From positions 26,525-90,524 of the forward strand of contig JAFMVE010000020.1 of the NCBI GenBank assembly GCA_025499705.1: a stretch of 64,000 nucleotides of DNA, in the 5' to 3' direction. The DNA comes from Carboxylicivirga caseinilyticus. Lineage in GTDB: Bacteria > Bacteroidota > Bacteroidia > Bacteroidales > Marinilabiliaceae. This document shows, piece by piece, positions 1 to 11,000 of the stretch; the stretch's first letter is position 1; every line of letters starts with the position of its first letter. A program made the position numbers and the translations under genes. The notes below the pieces were generated by a model. That model saw only the letters and a list, made by a program, of their open reading frames with translations, had not been told where the DNA came from and did not search any database.

Positions 1-1298
1 CTTTCATCGACAAAAGGACCAATAACAGCCACACTCTTCATTTTTAATGATTCCAGAGGAAGTATATCATTTTCATTTTTAAGCAACACAATTGATTTTT
101 GAGCAGCTGTGAGAGCCAGATCTTTGTGTTTAGGATTGTTTATTACATCTGTTTGTCTTTGCTCATTAAAATACAAATATGGATCATCGAACAAACCCAG
201 AAGAAATTTCATTTCTAAGATACGCGAAACTGCAACATTAATCTGAGACTCCTGAATACTTCCTTCTTCAACTAATTCTTTAAGATGAGTAACAAAAGCC
301 TCACTGATCATATCCATGTCAATTCCTGCATCCAGACTTAATTGAGCTCCATGCTTTAAATCTTTGGCATATCCGTGGTCGATTAACTCCATAATAGCGG
401 TATAGTCGGTAACAACCATACCGCCAAATCCCCATGCATTCCTCAATATATCGTTAAAAATGTATTTATTAGCTGTACAAGGTACTCCGTTCAAATCGTT
501 GAAAGCAGTCATAAAAGAGGCCACACCTTCATCCACAGCAGCTTTGAACGGTGGTAAATATGTTTCATGTAAAGTTCGGTCAGATATATCAACCGAATTA
601 TAATCACGACCTGCCTGAGCTGCACCATAGGCTACAAAATGCTTGGCACAGGCCATCATTGTATTATTTTTAGTAAAATCAGTATAATCATTAATTCCCT
701 GAAAACCTTTTACACGGGCACGTGCAACCAGACTTCCGTAAAAAACATCTTCTCCTGCACCTTCCATAACTCTTCCCCATCGCGGATCGCGTGCTATATC
801 TACCATAGGAGCAAAATTCCAGGCTACACCGGATGCTGTTGCTTCTTCAGCTGCTACCCTTGCTGTCTGTTCCATTAAATCCAAATCCCATGAGCAGGCT
901 TCTGCCAATGGAATGGGAAAGGTTGTTTCTAAACCATGAATAACATCAGCCGCAAACAACATGGGTATTTTAAGTCTTGAATACTTCAGATTTTGTTCCT
1001 GAAGCATTCGCAAATGATCAGCTCCAAAAACATTAAAAGTACTACCAATCATACCTTTTTTAAGATATTCGCCCGATTGGTTATCACTCACTTCACCAGT
1101 AGCTGCAAAATTGCCTGAATACTGATTCATCTGACCTATTTTTTCTTCCAGGGTCATTAAATTAAGTACAGAATCAACTTTGTGCTCAATTATTGGATCT
1201 CCACTATAACTGTTCCATCTAAGAGTTGAATTTTCATCATTTGTACATGATGATAAAATTCCCATTGTAACTGCAATCCAAATCAAATTTCTTTTCAT
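1..1298 (-). CDS. GH3 beta-glucosidase lipoprotein (BglX-like), 3' end outside window
   Basis: The reverse strand reads open from an ATG at 1298 to the window edge, giving about 432 residues of a glycoside hydrolase family 3 enzyme. It starts MKRNLIWIAVTMGILSSC, a lipoprotein signal with the lipid-anchored Cys at residue 18. The (beta/alpha)8 domain is recognisable, with the motif VVTDY whose Asp298 aligns with the GH3 catalytic nucleophile. The C-terminal sandwich and FnIII domains lie beyond the edge. The start is 10 nt after the stop of the upstream GH144 gene, so it is the last visible gene of the PUL operon. GH3 enzymes release glucose from oligosaccharides. Beside GH144 enzymes the likely substrate is sophoro-oligosaccharides from beta-1,2-glucan, which is inference from context. 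Confidence 0.9.
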   Translation of the reverse strand, partial: MKRNLIWIAVTMGILSSCTNDENSTLRWNSYSGDPIIEHKVDSVLNLMTLEEKIGQMNQYSGNFAATGEVSDNQSGEYLKKGMIGSTFNVFGADHLRMLQEQNLKYSRLKIPMLFAADVIHGLETTFPIPLAEACSWDLDLMEQTARVAAEEATASGVAWNFAPMVDIARDPRWGRVMEGAGEDVFYGSLVARARVKGFQGINDYTDFTKNNTMMACAKHFVAYGAAQAGRDYNSVDISDRTLHETYLPPFKAAVDEGVASFMTAFNDLNGVPCTANKYIFNDILRNAWGFGGMVVTDYTAIMELIDHGYAKDLKHGAQLSLDAGIDMDMISEAFVTHLKELVEEGSIQESQINVAVSRILEMKFLLGLFDDPYLYFNEQRQTDVINNPKHKDLALTAAQKSIVLLKNENDILPLESLKMKSVAVIGPFVDE

Positions 1299-1308
1299 AA
1301 TCATGATT

Positions 1309-2697
1309 TTAATTGACCGAATCAATTGTAAAACCCAGCCTGTCTAAACCTTGCTGAACATCTTTATTTCGCATAAACAACTTCCACAACAAGCCACTTC
1401 GATAGTTCTCAATCATAACAGGAATAGGTCCCTGATCAATTGCCAAATAGCGAGGTAAGTACCAGTTATCAGACTGACTATAGGCATCGTATGGGCCATA
1501 GGGTCCAACAAGTGAATCCGCTTCGATGTATAAATACCTCAAAAATTGCATTGATTCCCTTGGCGTGTATGGAAAAGAACTTAAGGCAGCCGTTGGAGAA
1601 ATTACGCCCAAATCAGACTCACCAGGATGGTGACCTGCATATCCTGTCATGGAATAACTGGAAGTCAATCCCCATTGATCAGATCCATACCCTTCGTATC
1701 CTTTAGGATTATCAACACAGTATTTATAATGTATTTTGGCGTGATTTGATACCAACTGCCAGTAATCAGCATATCTATCCTTTAAACCATACGGATTTAA
1801 ACCCAGATAGGAATAATGGGCCCAAAACAGAGGTCCAATTGGATCATTGTTATGCTCGTAATAATTTAAAATTGTTGGTAAACCATAATAAACCGTATCA
1901 TTTGTTATGGCACCATTTACAGTCCATCCCTGATGATAAACCTCGGGATCAATGGGATGTGTTGGTGATGAAGCTGCCAATACATACATTATAAGGCATT
2001 CGTTATATCCTCCCACAGGAAAGTTCATCTCCCAACCATAATTTGGCGACCAATGCCAGTATAAAACATTCTCTCCACCCTTTGTATACCAATCCCATTC
2101 AACTTCTTTCCATAATTTATTAATATCGGCTACCAATTGCTCTTCCTGAGCATTTCCATCTTTAAAATATTCAGCTACAGCTAGTAAACCTTGTATCATA
2201 AATGCAGTTTCAACTAAATCACCACCATTATCTTTTTTACCAAATGGAACTACCTTACCGGTTTTACCATTTAACCAATGTGGCCAGGCCCCATGAAAAC
2301 GATCTGCACCCTTTAGGAATGTCACTACTTGTTGGAAACGATTTAAGGCTTCCTGTCTGGTTATAAAACCTCTTTCAATTCCAACTAATATTGCCATAAC
2401 ACCAAATCCTGATCCTCCAAGCGTTACAACATCCTGATCATTTTGAGGATAAATATTATCCATATGAATACGCTCACATGCCATACCTGAATTCGGTTCT
2501 GCTCCCCCCCAGAAGTACTGAAAGGTTTGATATTGTATTGTATCCAATAATGCTTCATCTGTCCACTGTTTACTATCTTCTTCAGTATTTTTTGAAACAC
2601 CTGACTTTTGCGAAGCTGTTCCACAATTTGTCAAAATAAGTATCAGAAACAGATATATAATTGTATTTAAAACACTTGTGTAACTTCGATATTTCAT
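1309..2697 (-). CDS. GH144-family (glucoamylase-like) lipoprotein, probable endo-beta-1,2-glucanase
   Basis: This 462-residue lipoprotein has its lipobox Cys at residue 25 (LILTNC). It is almost entirely one (alpha/alpha)6-barrel domain of the glycoamylase-like type assigned to GH144, whose characterised Chitinophaga member is an endo-beta-1,2-glucanase. Family landmarks are QYQTFQYFW near residue 53, GGSGFGVMAILVGIERGF near 95 and GPIPVMIENYRSGLLW close to the C-terminus. It has no N-terminal Ig domains, unlike the paralogue 33 nt upstream, with which it shares these motifs and overall order. The pair probably arose by duplication and could divide exo/endo or surface/periplasmic roles. Family assignment is firm. 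Exact substrate is inferred from family and neighbours. Confidence 0.85.
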   Translation of the reverse strand: MKYRSYTSVLNTIIYLFLILILTNCGTASQKSGVSKNTEEDSKQWTDEALLDTIQYQTFQYFWGGAEPNSGMACERIHMDNIYPQNDQDVVTLGGSGFGVMAILVGIERGFITRQEALNRFQQVVTFLKGADRFHGAWPHWLNGKTGKVVPFGKKDNGGDLVETAFMIQGLLAVAEYFKDGNAQEEQLVADINKLWKEVEWDWYTKGGENVLYWHWSPNYGWEMNFPVGGYNECLIMYVLAASSPTHPIDPEVYHQGWTVNGAITNDTVYYGLPTILNYYEHNNDPIGPLFWAHYSYLGLNPYGLKDRYADYWQLVSNHAKIHYKYCVDNPKGYEGYGSDQWGLTSSYSMTGYAGHHPGESDLGVISPTAALSSFPYTPRESMQFLRYLYIEADSLVGPYGPYDAYSQSDNWYLPRYLAIDQGPIPVMIENYRSGLLWKLFMRNKDVQQGLDRLGFTIDSVN

Positions 2698-2730
2698 CTT
2701 GTTATTTTTTAACGATTTAAGCAGATTGGA

Positions 2731-4698
2731 TTAATAACTAAAACCCAATTTATTCAAACCAGATTGCACATCTGAATCCTGCATAAACATATCCCACAAT
2801 AACCCGGATCGGTAGTTTTCGATCATTAAAATAATTGGTCCCTGGTCAATTGCAAGAAACGAACTGGCAGTCCATTGCTCAGTAATGTTAAAAGCATCAT
2901 AAAAACCATATTCTCCCCACAATTTATCTCCCATTATGTAATAGAAGTGTTTTAAGGCTTCCATCGATTCATCAGGTGTATATGGGAAAGATGACAAAGC
3001 CGCTGTTGGAGTGATAACACCTAAATCGTTGGTTGGTGAATGTGCGGAGTATCCACTGTGATTATCACTGGCTGTAAGTCCCCAACAATCTTGCTTATAA
3101 CCAACGAAACGACCAGGATTATCAATGCAATAACTACTATTAATCAGCGTGTGAGCCCTGTTTTGTTCCCAATAGTTTGCATATTGATCTGATAGATTCC
3201 TGGGATCGAGTCCTAGAAATGAATAATGAGCGAAAAATAAAGGTCCACAGTAATCTCTATTTCCCAATGGCAATGTAATGTCATAAAAAGTATTTCCGTT
3301 TACCATATTCCCATTTCGGGCCCAGCCTTCATCGTACACAATTTTACTAATTGAATGAGTAGGAGAAGATGCTGCTAAAACATAAACTATCAATGCCTCA
3401 TTCCAGCCGCTAACTTTCATATTTTTATCAAAGTCGTAATTAGGCGACCAATGCCATGTAATAGAATTTTCTCCCTGAGTATACCAATCCCATTCAACTT
3501 CTTCCCATAAAGTAGTAATTATATCAATTATACTTTTCTCAGTTGGATTAGTGCTATCCAGATAGTGTTTAACAGCCAGTAAGCCCTGAATCATGAATGC
3601 AGTTTCCACAATGTCTCCACCATCATCATCTGAACTAAAAGGGATTGTTTCACCTGTATCACCATCCATCCAATGTGGCCATACGCCATGCCAACGATCA
3701 GCCTGATAAAGAAAATCTACGATTTTTTTCAAACGGGTCACTCCTTCTGTCCTGGTAATAAAACCACGTTCGATTCCTACTAATATTGACATAACACCAA
3801 AACCTGAACCTCCTATTGTTACTACTCTTGATGAAGTATTTCGTTCACGTGTCAGACCCGAAGTAGGATGTGCAAAATCCCAGAAATACTTAAATGTTTG
3901 TTGCTGAACAAGAGTTAATAACTCATTGTCTGTTATCTCAGGAAATTTCAGACTCGCATCCACTTCCGTATAAAATTCCAGACTTAGTCCATCGAACGGA
4001 CGCCCGATTCGGTTTTCTATTGATGATAAAATATTGAAAGAATATTTTGTATATCCATCCAACGCATTGTTTGCTGTAAACAAAATCACATTCGCACTCG
4101 ATTGTGTCAAGGTATATCCTTGAGTTAAGTTACCTGAAGTCAATGTTGAATAATCGTTGATATCCTTCACATCAACAGGTGTATCAAATTGTAATTCTAT
4201 GGTTGTGGTTCTGCTCACATCAAATATTCTGGACATTGGATTTACCTCTGTTCCATCCATTCTTATCATCTCCAAGACTAACGGACTAATAAGCGTTGTA
4301 AAGGAATATTGAACTTCTTCAAATGCTTCATTTTCTGCTCCTGTCAGATCATCACTTATAATTAATTGATAAGTAGTGTTTTGATCTAATTGATCATGAT
4401 TCAACTTTATCAATTGATTGGAATTGAAAAATGTTAAGGTTAAAGCTATCTCTTCATTGTTATCATTCAACAATGCAATACTTTCTTGAGCTGAAGAAGG
4501 ATTGACAGGTTTATTAAAGCGTATTTGAATAACTTCATCTATAGGTAAATCTTCATTTAATTCTGTTTCCGAAAGTTCTGTATCACCAATATATACATAG
4601 TTGATTTCAATGCTTTCTTTTGGAGAATCATTGGTTGATTGATCCTTACCACATGAAAACATAAATAATATAACAAAGGCTGATAGTATGAATTTCAT
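2731..4698 (-). CDS. GH144-family lipoprotein with N-terminal Ig-like domains
   Basis: A 655-residue lipoprotein (lipid-anchored Cys16 in FMFSC). Residues about 28-245 form two bacterial Ig-like (Big_5 type) modules, recognisable by VIQIRFNKPVN and by TIELQFDTPVD. Residues about 255-655 are a GH144 catalytic domain parallel to the neighbouring gene, with QQQTFKYFWDFAHPTSGLTRE, GGSGFGVMSILVGIERGF and GPIILMIENYRSGLLW. The Ig modules probably lift the enzyme off the outer membrane, which suggests a surface-exposed endo-acting role. It is separated from the upstream glycan-binding gene by a 94-nt spacer holding a perfect hairpin. Specificity for beta-1,2-glucan is inferred. Confidence 0.85.
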   Translation of the reverse strand: MKFILSAFVILFMFSCGKDQSTNDSPKESIEINYVYIGDTELSETELNEDLPIDEVIQIRFNKPVNPSSAQESIALLNDNNEEIALTLTFFNSNQLIKLNHDQLDQNTTYQLIISDDLTGAENEAFEEVQYSFTTLISPLVLEMIRMDGTEVNPMSRIFDVSRTTTIELQFDTPVDVKDINDYSTLTSGNLTQGYTLTQSSANVILFTANNALDGYTKYSFNILSSIENRIGRPFDGLSLEFYTEVDASLKFPEITDNELLTLVQQQTFKYFWDFAHPTSGLTRERNTSSRVVTIGGSGFGVMSILVGIERGFITRTEGVTRLKKIVDFLYQADRWHGVWPHWMDGDTGETIPFSSDDDGGDIVETAFMIQGLLAVKHYLDSTNPTEKSIIDIITTLWEEVEWDWYTQGENSITWHWSPNYDFDKNMKVSGWNEALIVYVLAASSPTHSISKIVYDEGWARNGNMVNGNTFYDITLPLGNRDYCGPLFFAHYSFLGLDPRNLSDQYANYWEQNRAHTLINSSYCIDNPGRFVGYKQDCWGLTASDNHSGYSAHSPTNDLGVITPTAALSSFPYTPDESMEALKHFYYIMGDKLWGEYGFYDAFNITEQWTASSFLAIDQGPIILMIENYRSGLLWDMFMQDSDVQSGLNKLGFSY

Positions 4699-4737
4699 TA
4701 AACAGATATTTTGGGAAGATTAAAGGACATTTGATTT

Positions 4738-4773
4738 ATAATGACCCGTTACCCTATGATAACGGGTCATTAT
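4738..4773. repeat. Perfect hairpin inside the PUL operon
   Basis: A 14-bp perfect inverted repeat (4738-4751 with 4760-4773, core GACCCGTTA/TAACGGGTC) with an 8-nt loop sits between the glycan-binding protein gene and the Ig-GH144 gene. No U-run follows the stem on the transcribed minus strand, so it is not a standard terminator. A role in mRNA processing or 3'-end protection, lowering enzyme expression relative to susCD, is plausible but inferred. Confidence 0.6.
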
Positions 4774-4792
4774 TGGTGTTCATCATTATTAA

Positions 4793-6535
4793 TTATAAAC
4801 CATCAGCACGCATTAGAGCAACCTCTTCTGCTGATAAGGCCTTATCGAATAAATACAATTCATCCATCATACTTTCATCAGAATTGTGTCCCCAACCAGT
4901 AAATCGTGGAGCTCCTGACATAATGGAAAGTATATTGCAACCCGTCCAGTCAATGCCTGTAAAATCGCCTTGTTTAACTTCTACTCCGTCGATATACACC
5001 TTAGCTTCGGTAGTACTAATTGCAAAGGCAAAATGAACCCAGTTACCCGTTGCTGGATCAACATCAGCTGCAGATCCACCATCAAACCAGGAGTCTGCGG
5101 TACCATTACCTGCATTAAGTTTAAATCGTTGCATACCTCCGCTTGCTTCTCGGAAGAAACGGAAACCACTTGTTCGATCATTTTGAGCATCCGGATTAGC
5201 TGTATCCTCTGGTCCCATTGTCAGAATACCAGCTCTGTCAGGAGTAGCATTGATATTCATCCAGAAGCTAGCACTAAATTCTGAACCTTGCACTGCTATA
5301 TCATCTGTCGAAAAAGTTAAATAGGAACTTGTTGCTCCAACATAGGCATCACCATCAACCCCACTTCCATAGTCGAATGAAGGTGAACCAACCACTGTAG
5401 CTTCCACACCTGTTAATAATTCCTTATAGTCGCCATTAAAATCCATGTAGAAGGTAGCCTTTTCCTTCAACATAATAGTTTGGATTTCAGCCTGTGTTAA
5501 AGCTTTGTTGAACAATCGTAATTCATCCATTGCACTGCCATCAGAGTAATGACTCCAACCAGTCCAGTTAGGTTCACCAGACATAATGGAAATTTCTTCA
5601 CAATCAGTCCAGTCGACACCACTAAATGCGCCCTGTTTTACAACTTCTCCATTGATGTAAACAACACCTTCTGTACCTGATAAGGTAAAAGCAAAGTGTG
5701 TCCATTCGCCGGTATTAGGTGTAACATCTGCAGCTGATCCACCATCAAACCATGAATCCGCAGTACCATTACCTGCATTTAATTTGAATCGTTGCATATC
5801 ACCACTGGCTTCGCGGAAGAATCGGAAACCTTTGGTTCTGTCATTATTAGTGTCTGATGGAGGAGTAACAACCAATATACCCGCTCGATCCATACTATTA
5901 TCAATCTTCAACCAGAAACTGGCACTAACTTCGGTTGCACCTTCAAGAGCAGATACCGGGAATGTTAAATATGAATCAGCAGCACCCTGATAAGCTGTTC
6001 CACCTTGAATACCCCCTGTAAAACCAGGTAAACCAAATGAAGACGCCAACTCAAGAGAATTCATTTCACGATACTCGTTATTAAAAGGCATATAGAATAT
6101 CTCTCCATCATACAATGGTACATATGGTGGTGATTTTGCAAAATTCACATCCAAAGTAGATGTTTGTCCTTCTAAATCGGTGGCTTCTATTGTAAGAACA
6201 TGACTTCCTGTGGTAACATTATCATATGTGTATTTTTCCAGGAAGACTCTATAATCTTTAAATTCCGCATAACTGCTAATTTCTGTGCCATCTACCTTTA
6301 ATGCCACTGATTTGATTTCAATATCATCTCTTACTTCAAAATCAATGGTCATCGTAGCAATGGCAGCGTTTGTCTGAAGTTCGTACCCTTCGGGTGGAAA
6401 ATTAACAGTTATCTGTGGAGCTGACTCATCAGCGCCCGGGTCAACCTTTGATATATCATCAATAAACCCATCCTTACAAGCATTAACAAACAAAAGGGTC
6501 AATGCAAGAATCATTAATTTACTATATGTTTTCAT
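4793..6535 (-). CDS. Surface glycan-binding lipoprotein with two LamG-like domains (SusE/F position)
   Basis: A 580-residue lipoprotein (lipid-anchored Cys20, FVNAC). After an Ig-like region (about 40-135) come two concanavalin A/LamG-like domains (about 150-345 and 360-575). The two domains are an internal duplication: each contains RFKLNAGNGTADSWFDGGSA followed by a WTHFAF or WVHFAF strand and a closing MDEL segment. It has no catalytic motif. It sits 15 nt downstream of susD, where surface glycan-binding proteins are normally encoded, so capture of the PUL substrate at the cell surface is the likely job. Direct binding specificity cannot be read from sequence. Confidence 0.75.
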   Translation of the reverse strand: MKTYSKLMILALTLLFVNACKDGFIDDISKVDPGADESAPQITVNFPPEGYELQTNAAIATMTIDFEVRDDIEIKSVALKVDGTEISSYAEFKDYRVFLEKYTYDNVTTGSHVLTIEATDLEGQTSTLDVNFAKSPPYVPLYDGEIFYMPFNNEYREMNSLELASSFGLPGFTGGIQGGTAYQGAADSYLTFPVSALEGATEVSASFWLKIDNSMDRAGILVVTPPSDTNNDRTKGFRFFREASGDMQRFKLNAGNGTADSWFDGGSAADVTPNTGEWTHFAFTLSGTEGVVYINGEVVKQGAFSGVDWTDCEEISIMSGEPNWTGWSHYSDGSAMDELRLFNKALTQAEIQTIMLKEKATFYMDFNGDYKELLTGVEATVVGSPSFDYGSGVDGDAYVGATSSYLTFSTDDIAVQGSEFSASFWMNINATPDRAGILTMGPEDTANPDAQNDRTSGFRFFREASGGMQRFKLNAGNGTADSWFDGGSAADVDPATGNWVHFAFAISTTEAKVYIDGVEVKQGDFTGIDWTGCNILSIMSGAPRFTGWGHNSDESMMDELYLFDKALSAEEVALMRADGL

Positions 6536-6550
6536 GTTAATTCAGTTTAA

Positions 6551-8080
6551 TTAGATTCCGTCTCCCAATTGTGGTAATTCTGCAACCTGATCGGCAGGGA
6601 ATGGCAAATAAGCCTTGTCCATGGTAAATGTTTTACCTTCATGAGTTAACTCAGCCACATTTTCGGTACGAACCATATCGTAATAACGGGTTCCCCATTC
6701 CATGGCAAGCTCAGCAAATTTTTCATCCAAAACATTTTTTGTTGTCACACCCGACAAATCAGTTAATCCGGCTCTTTCGCGCACCAGGTTAACAGCATCA
6801 TCAGCAGTAAGTGATAATGATGTAGTAGCTCCTCTTGTTAGTGCTTCAGCATACATCAATAACATTTCAGCATATCTGATAACAATGAAGTTTTTATTAC
6901 TACCCTGAGAAGTTCGTCCATCAATCAATTCGGTTGATGGTTGAATATGTTTACCGCTAGCAAAATTCATACGCGCATTATCATTGAATATATCCCCTTC
7001 GCGGTTAACATTCGAGATCCATTCCGGAATAGATCCATATTGATCCTGAATTTCAGTTATTCCTGAAGGAGTAAACACCACACTGGTTTCCAAACGAACA
7101 GTTTCTCCTCTGTCCAACATAAATTTGATATATTTTAATGTTGGTTCATAAAATCCCCAGCCAGAACTTGCACCTGTTACAACTGGCGTCCAATTTGTAC
7201 CGAATGGAGCATATAAGAATGAAAAACGATCACCTTCGCTTTGATTAAAGTCTGAATATTGGAACTCCAATATATTTTCATCATCTAATTTGCCGGCTTG
7301 TTTAAATAGGTGATAATAATCGTCAGACAATTCAAATTCACCAGAGTTTATTATTTGAGAAGTTGCACTTACTACTCCCTGATAATCTTTCATCTCCTGA
7401 TAAGCCAAAGCTTGAATAGCATAAGCTGTATAAGTTGTCATACCACCTTTAATATCACTTCGCTTATTAGGATGTGTGTCCGGCAAATAAGGGATTGCCT
7501 CATCCATCTGATCAACAATATATTGCATTACCTGGTTAAGATTACTCAAAGGAGTTGCCTGAATATTACTTAACTCGTCAATCACTATACAGCCTCCGAA
7601 AGTGCGGGCAATATTGAGATATAAATAAGCTCTGATCACTTTACATTCTGCAATGTATTGATCAGCTAATGCATCGTTTGCAGCAGCTGGCCGGTATTTT
7701 TCAATTTCCTCCATTGCTGTAAATACATTAATTATATCGTTATAGTGTAATTGCCAAACTGAATTAGGATTCCAATGACTGGCTAGATATTTAAACTCAT
7801 CCTGCTCCTGCATTGGCACCTGATCTCCAGCAGCATTCACATCGTCACCTCTTATGCCTAATGTCAAAGGTTCTTCCCATGAACGGGTATATAATCCATA
7901 ATAGGCACCCAGTAAAGGGAGTACCATGTTATCACCAATAGTGTAATCAACATCACTTGTAAAGGCTTCATCTTCGAAAGGCTCATTTAATTTGTCTTCA
8001 CAACCAAAAAGCAATGTCAATATTAACGCACCAATTACAAAAGGTGTGAAATACTTATATATCTTGTTTACTTTCATCAT
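6551..8080 (-). CDS. SusD-like (RagB/SusD) glycan-binding outer-membrane lipoprotein
   Basis: A 509-residue RagB/SusD family protein. The N-terminus holds a lipobox with Cys27 (LLFGC). The N-terminal TPR-like half includes YRPAAANDALADQYIAECK followed by IRAYLYLNIAR, a family hallmark. The C-terminal half ends with the typical NLVRERAGL segment and an AYLPFPADQV segment near the end. It starts 8 nt after the susC stop, as in nearly all SusCD pairs. The protein forms the hinged extracellular lid on the SusC barrel and binds incoming oligosaccharide. Two adjacent ATGs (8080 and 8077) are possible starts. Confidence 0.93.
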   Translation of the reverse strand: MMKVNKIYKYFTPFVIGALILTLLFGCEDKLNEPFEDEAFTSDVDYTIGDNMVLPLLGAYYGLYTRSWEEPLTLGIRGDDVNAAGDQVPMQEQDEFKYLASHWNPNSVWQLHYNDIINVFTAMEEIEKYRPAAANDALADQYIAECKVIRAYLYLNIARTFGGCIVIDELSNIQATPLSNLNQVMQYIVDQMDEAIPYLPDTHPNKRSDIKGGMTTYTAYAIQALAYQEMKDYQGVVSATSQIINSGEFELSDDYYHLFKQAGKLDDENILEFQYSDFNQSEGDRFSFLYAPFGTNWTPVVTGASSGWGFYEPTLKYIKFMLDRGETVRLETSVVFTPSGITEIQDQYGSIPEWISNVNREGDIFNDNARMNFASGKHIQPSTELIDGRTSQGSNKNFIVIRYAEMLLMYAEALTRGATTSLSLTADDAVNLVRERAGLTDLSGVTTKNVLDEKFAELAMEWGTRYYDMVRTENVAELTHEGKTFTMDKAYLPFPADQVAELPQLGDGI

Positions 8081-8088
8081 GGTAGATT

Positions 8089-11000
8089 TTAGAATTTAAG
8101 ATTTAGTCCAATTGTATAAACAGAAGGAATTGGATAGAACTGACGATCAATTCCATTAGGAACCTCAGGATTAAATCCATTGTAATTAAACATTGTCAAT
8201 GGTCTTTCTGCAGTTACAAATACAACTGCATCGGGCATTCCCGGACCAATTATGGAAGATCCCTTAAGTTTGTATGCTAACCTTACATTTTGAATTCTGA
8301 AGAAAGAACCATCTTCAACCAGATAGTCGCTAAAATTTTGGTTCCATCCTCTTCTCAAACCAGATGCCGAAGGATATTTATTGGAAGTTCCATCTCCGTT
8401 CCATAGATTATTGGCCAATTCAGCATCAATGTTTGTATCGTTTGTCCAGATAATTTCCCCTCTCTTTCTGTTCAGAATTTTGTTTCCACTTTGCCCCATT
8501 ATATTCATCGAGAATTCAAGATTCTTGTAGCTTAATCCCAATACTCCACCATAAGTTAAATTTGGGAAATATGAACCTAAGAATACCTTATCATCGTCAT
8601 CAATAATATTATTGCCATCCTGATCAACAAATCTTAGATCCCCGGGAACAAGGCTGTTATCCTGTGCAACCTGATCATTATCTATCTCACCTTGATTTTG
8701 ATAAACACCCGCTACTTCGTAACCATAAAATGATAAAAGAGGCTCACCTATTTGAGATCTTTGACGAAACTCTGCAGAACCTCCATTTAGGTATTCCTGT
8801 CCGTATAGATCACGCACTTCGTTTTTAAGCGTAGCAAAATTAAATCCTAGTGTATATTTCAGATCACTGGTTATCTTTCCATTCCAGTTAACTGCCATTT
8901 CTAAACCAGAATTACGGATTACACCTACATTCTTCAAAACACTTCCAGACTGAAGCTTTAAACTCACAGGAATAGCAGCATTTTCTGTATCTCTTACATA
9001 ATAATCAGCCTCAATATCCAGCTTATTTCCAAATAAGGTAGCATTTAAACCAATGTTGGTTCCGGTAACAGTTTCCCATCCCAGGTAACCAAATGTACTT
9101 GTTGTGGTGGTAGCATCAACCTGTGTGTCATCTATTGCCAGGTAAACCGGATTGGTTGTATTGGCTCCATCCTGACGGGCAATTTTATCGTTACCTAAGC
9201 GCCCCCAACCTCCTCTTAATTTGAAATAATCAATAAAATTAGCTCCATCCATAAATGATTCCTCAGAAACCACCCATCCTAAACCAAATGCAGGGAAAGT
9301 ACCCCATTTTTCTTGATACTTTGAAGTTCCTTCTCTTCTCAATGTAAAATATGCAAGATATTTGCTCTTGTAATTATATGAAGCACGACCAAAATATGAA
9401 ATACCGTAAATTCGCTCAGCATTATCCTCAACAGATTTTGATGTTTCTGACTGTGACTGACCTATGTACCATGAATTTTCATTCAATGGAATATCCTGTG
9501 CATATCCCTGCAGATAATCATACCATTCGTCGCGATAGGAAGTACCCAACATTAAACTGATGTTATGAGCTCCGAAACTATCATTATAAGTCAGAACATT
9601 GTCAAGAAACTGATTGGTGTCAGATGACTTATAAGAAGAAATGCTTGAAAGTTCTCGGTTAGTATCATTTGTTACATAGTAAGGTAATCCTACATTACGG
9701 CTTTTTAAATCCATTATGTACAAACTATAAGTAGTTTTTAGATTCAGCTTATTAGGAATCAGAGTAATATCTGTATAAATACCCGTTAAAACTTTTCTGA
9801 TATTTTGTCGATTACTCATATAATCCAGATTTAAGAATGGATTTTGAGAACCTCGGTAACCAATTAATTGAGCACTTGAGTACATACTTGCATTTGACAT
9901 ACCAGCGTCCATTAACTTATCATAGTTTTCCATGTCGTATTTAGGTAGTATTGGTACAGCATGATAAGCACTAAACCATGCGCCATCATCAGCAATATAC
10001 TTTGTACCATTACTAACATTTACATTCATACCAGCCTTCAGCCAGTTATTTACTTCGTGATCAAAGTTTCCTCTGATATTTAATCTCTCATACGAGTTTT
10101 TGGCTGTTTCAAGCAAACCTTGTTGCTCATAATAACTTACGCCTAAAGAATAAGTGGTTGCTTCCGATCCACCTGTCATACTAATTGAATGGTTCTGCTG
10201 ACGAGCTGTTTTTTTCATTATCTCGGCATACCAATCTGTATTTACATCAGGTACGTTAGGATTAATTCTGCTTCTTCCATAACGTTGCATGGCATTTTCA
10301 ATAAACTGAATATCAGCTGCAGATCCTGTTTGATTAATATATTCCACAAACTGTTCAGCATTTGCCATTTGAAGAACATTTTGTGGAACCTGCACTCCAA
10401 TGTAACCTTCGTAAGTAACAGTAGCTTTTTTGCTTACACCACCTTTTTTAGTAGTAATCAACACTACACCATTTGCGGCCCTTACTCCATAAATAGCTGA
10501 AGCAGAAGCATCTTTAAGCACCGATAAACTTTCAATGTCTGATGGATTCAGGAAATCAATATTATCAAAATACATTCCATCCACTACATATAAAGGTTGT
10601 GAATTACTACTGGATGGATAAGAACCAATACCTCTGATTCGAACTGTGGGTTCTGTTCCGGGAGCACCGGCATTAATAATCTGCATACCGGCAACCTTAC
10701 CTTGTAGTGCCTGCATTGTTTGCCCGTTTGGACTTTTAACCAGTTCTTCTGACTTAACTGTAGTAATTGCTGATGTAAGATCCTTTACCCTTTGAGTACC
10801 ATAACCTACTACAACTACTTCATCAACCAGTTGATTTGATTCTTCGAAAACAACATTTATTTCTGTTCTGCCTGCCACAGGTATTTCCTGTGTATCAAAA
10901 CCAATGAAGCTATAAACTATTATATCATCAGATGTGGCTTCAATAGTATAAAAACCTTCCAGATCGGTTATAGTTCCTGAGGATGAACCCTTAACAACTA

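Noticed and set aside
639..878. Plus-strand open frame opposite the GH3 gene
   Set aside because: The minus-strand GH3 reading is continuous and carries the family motifs, so this frame is a shadow.
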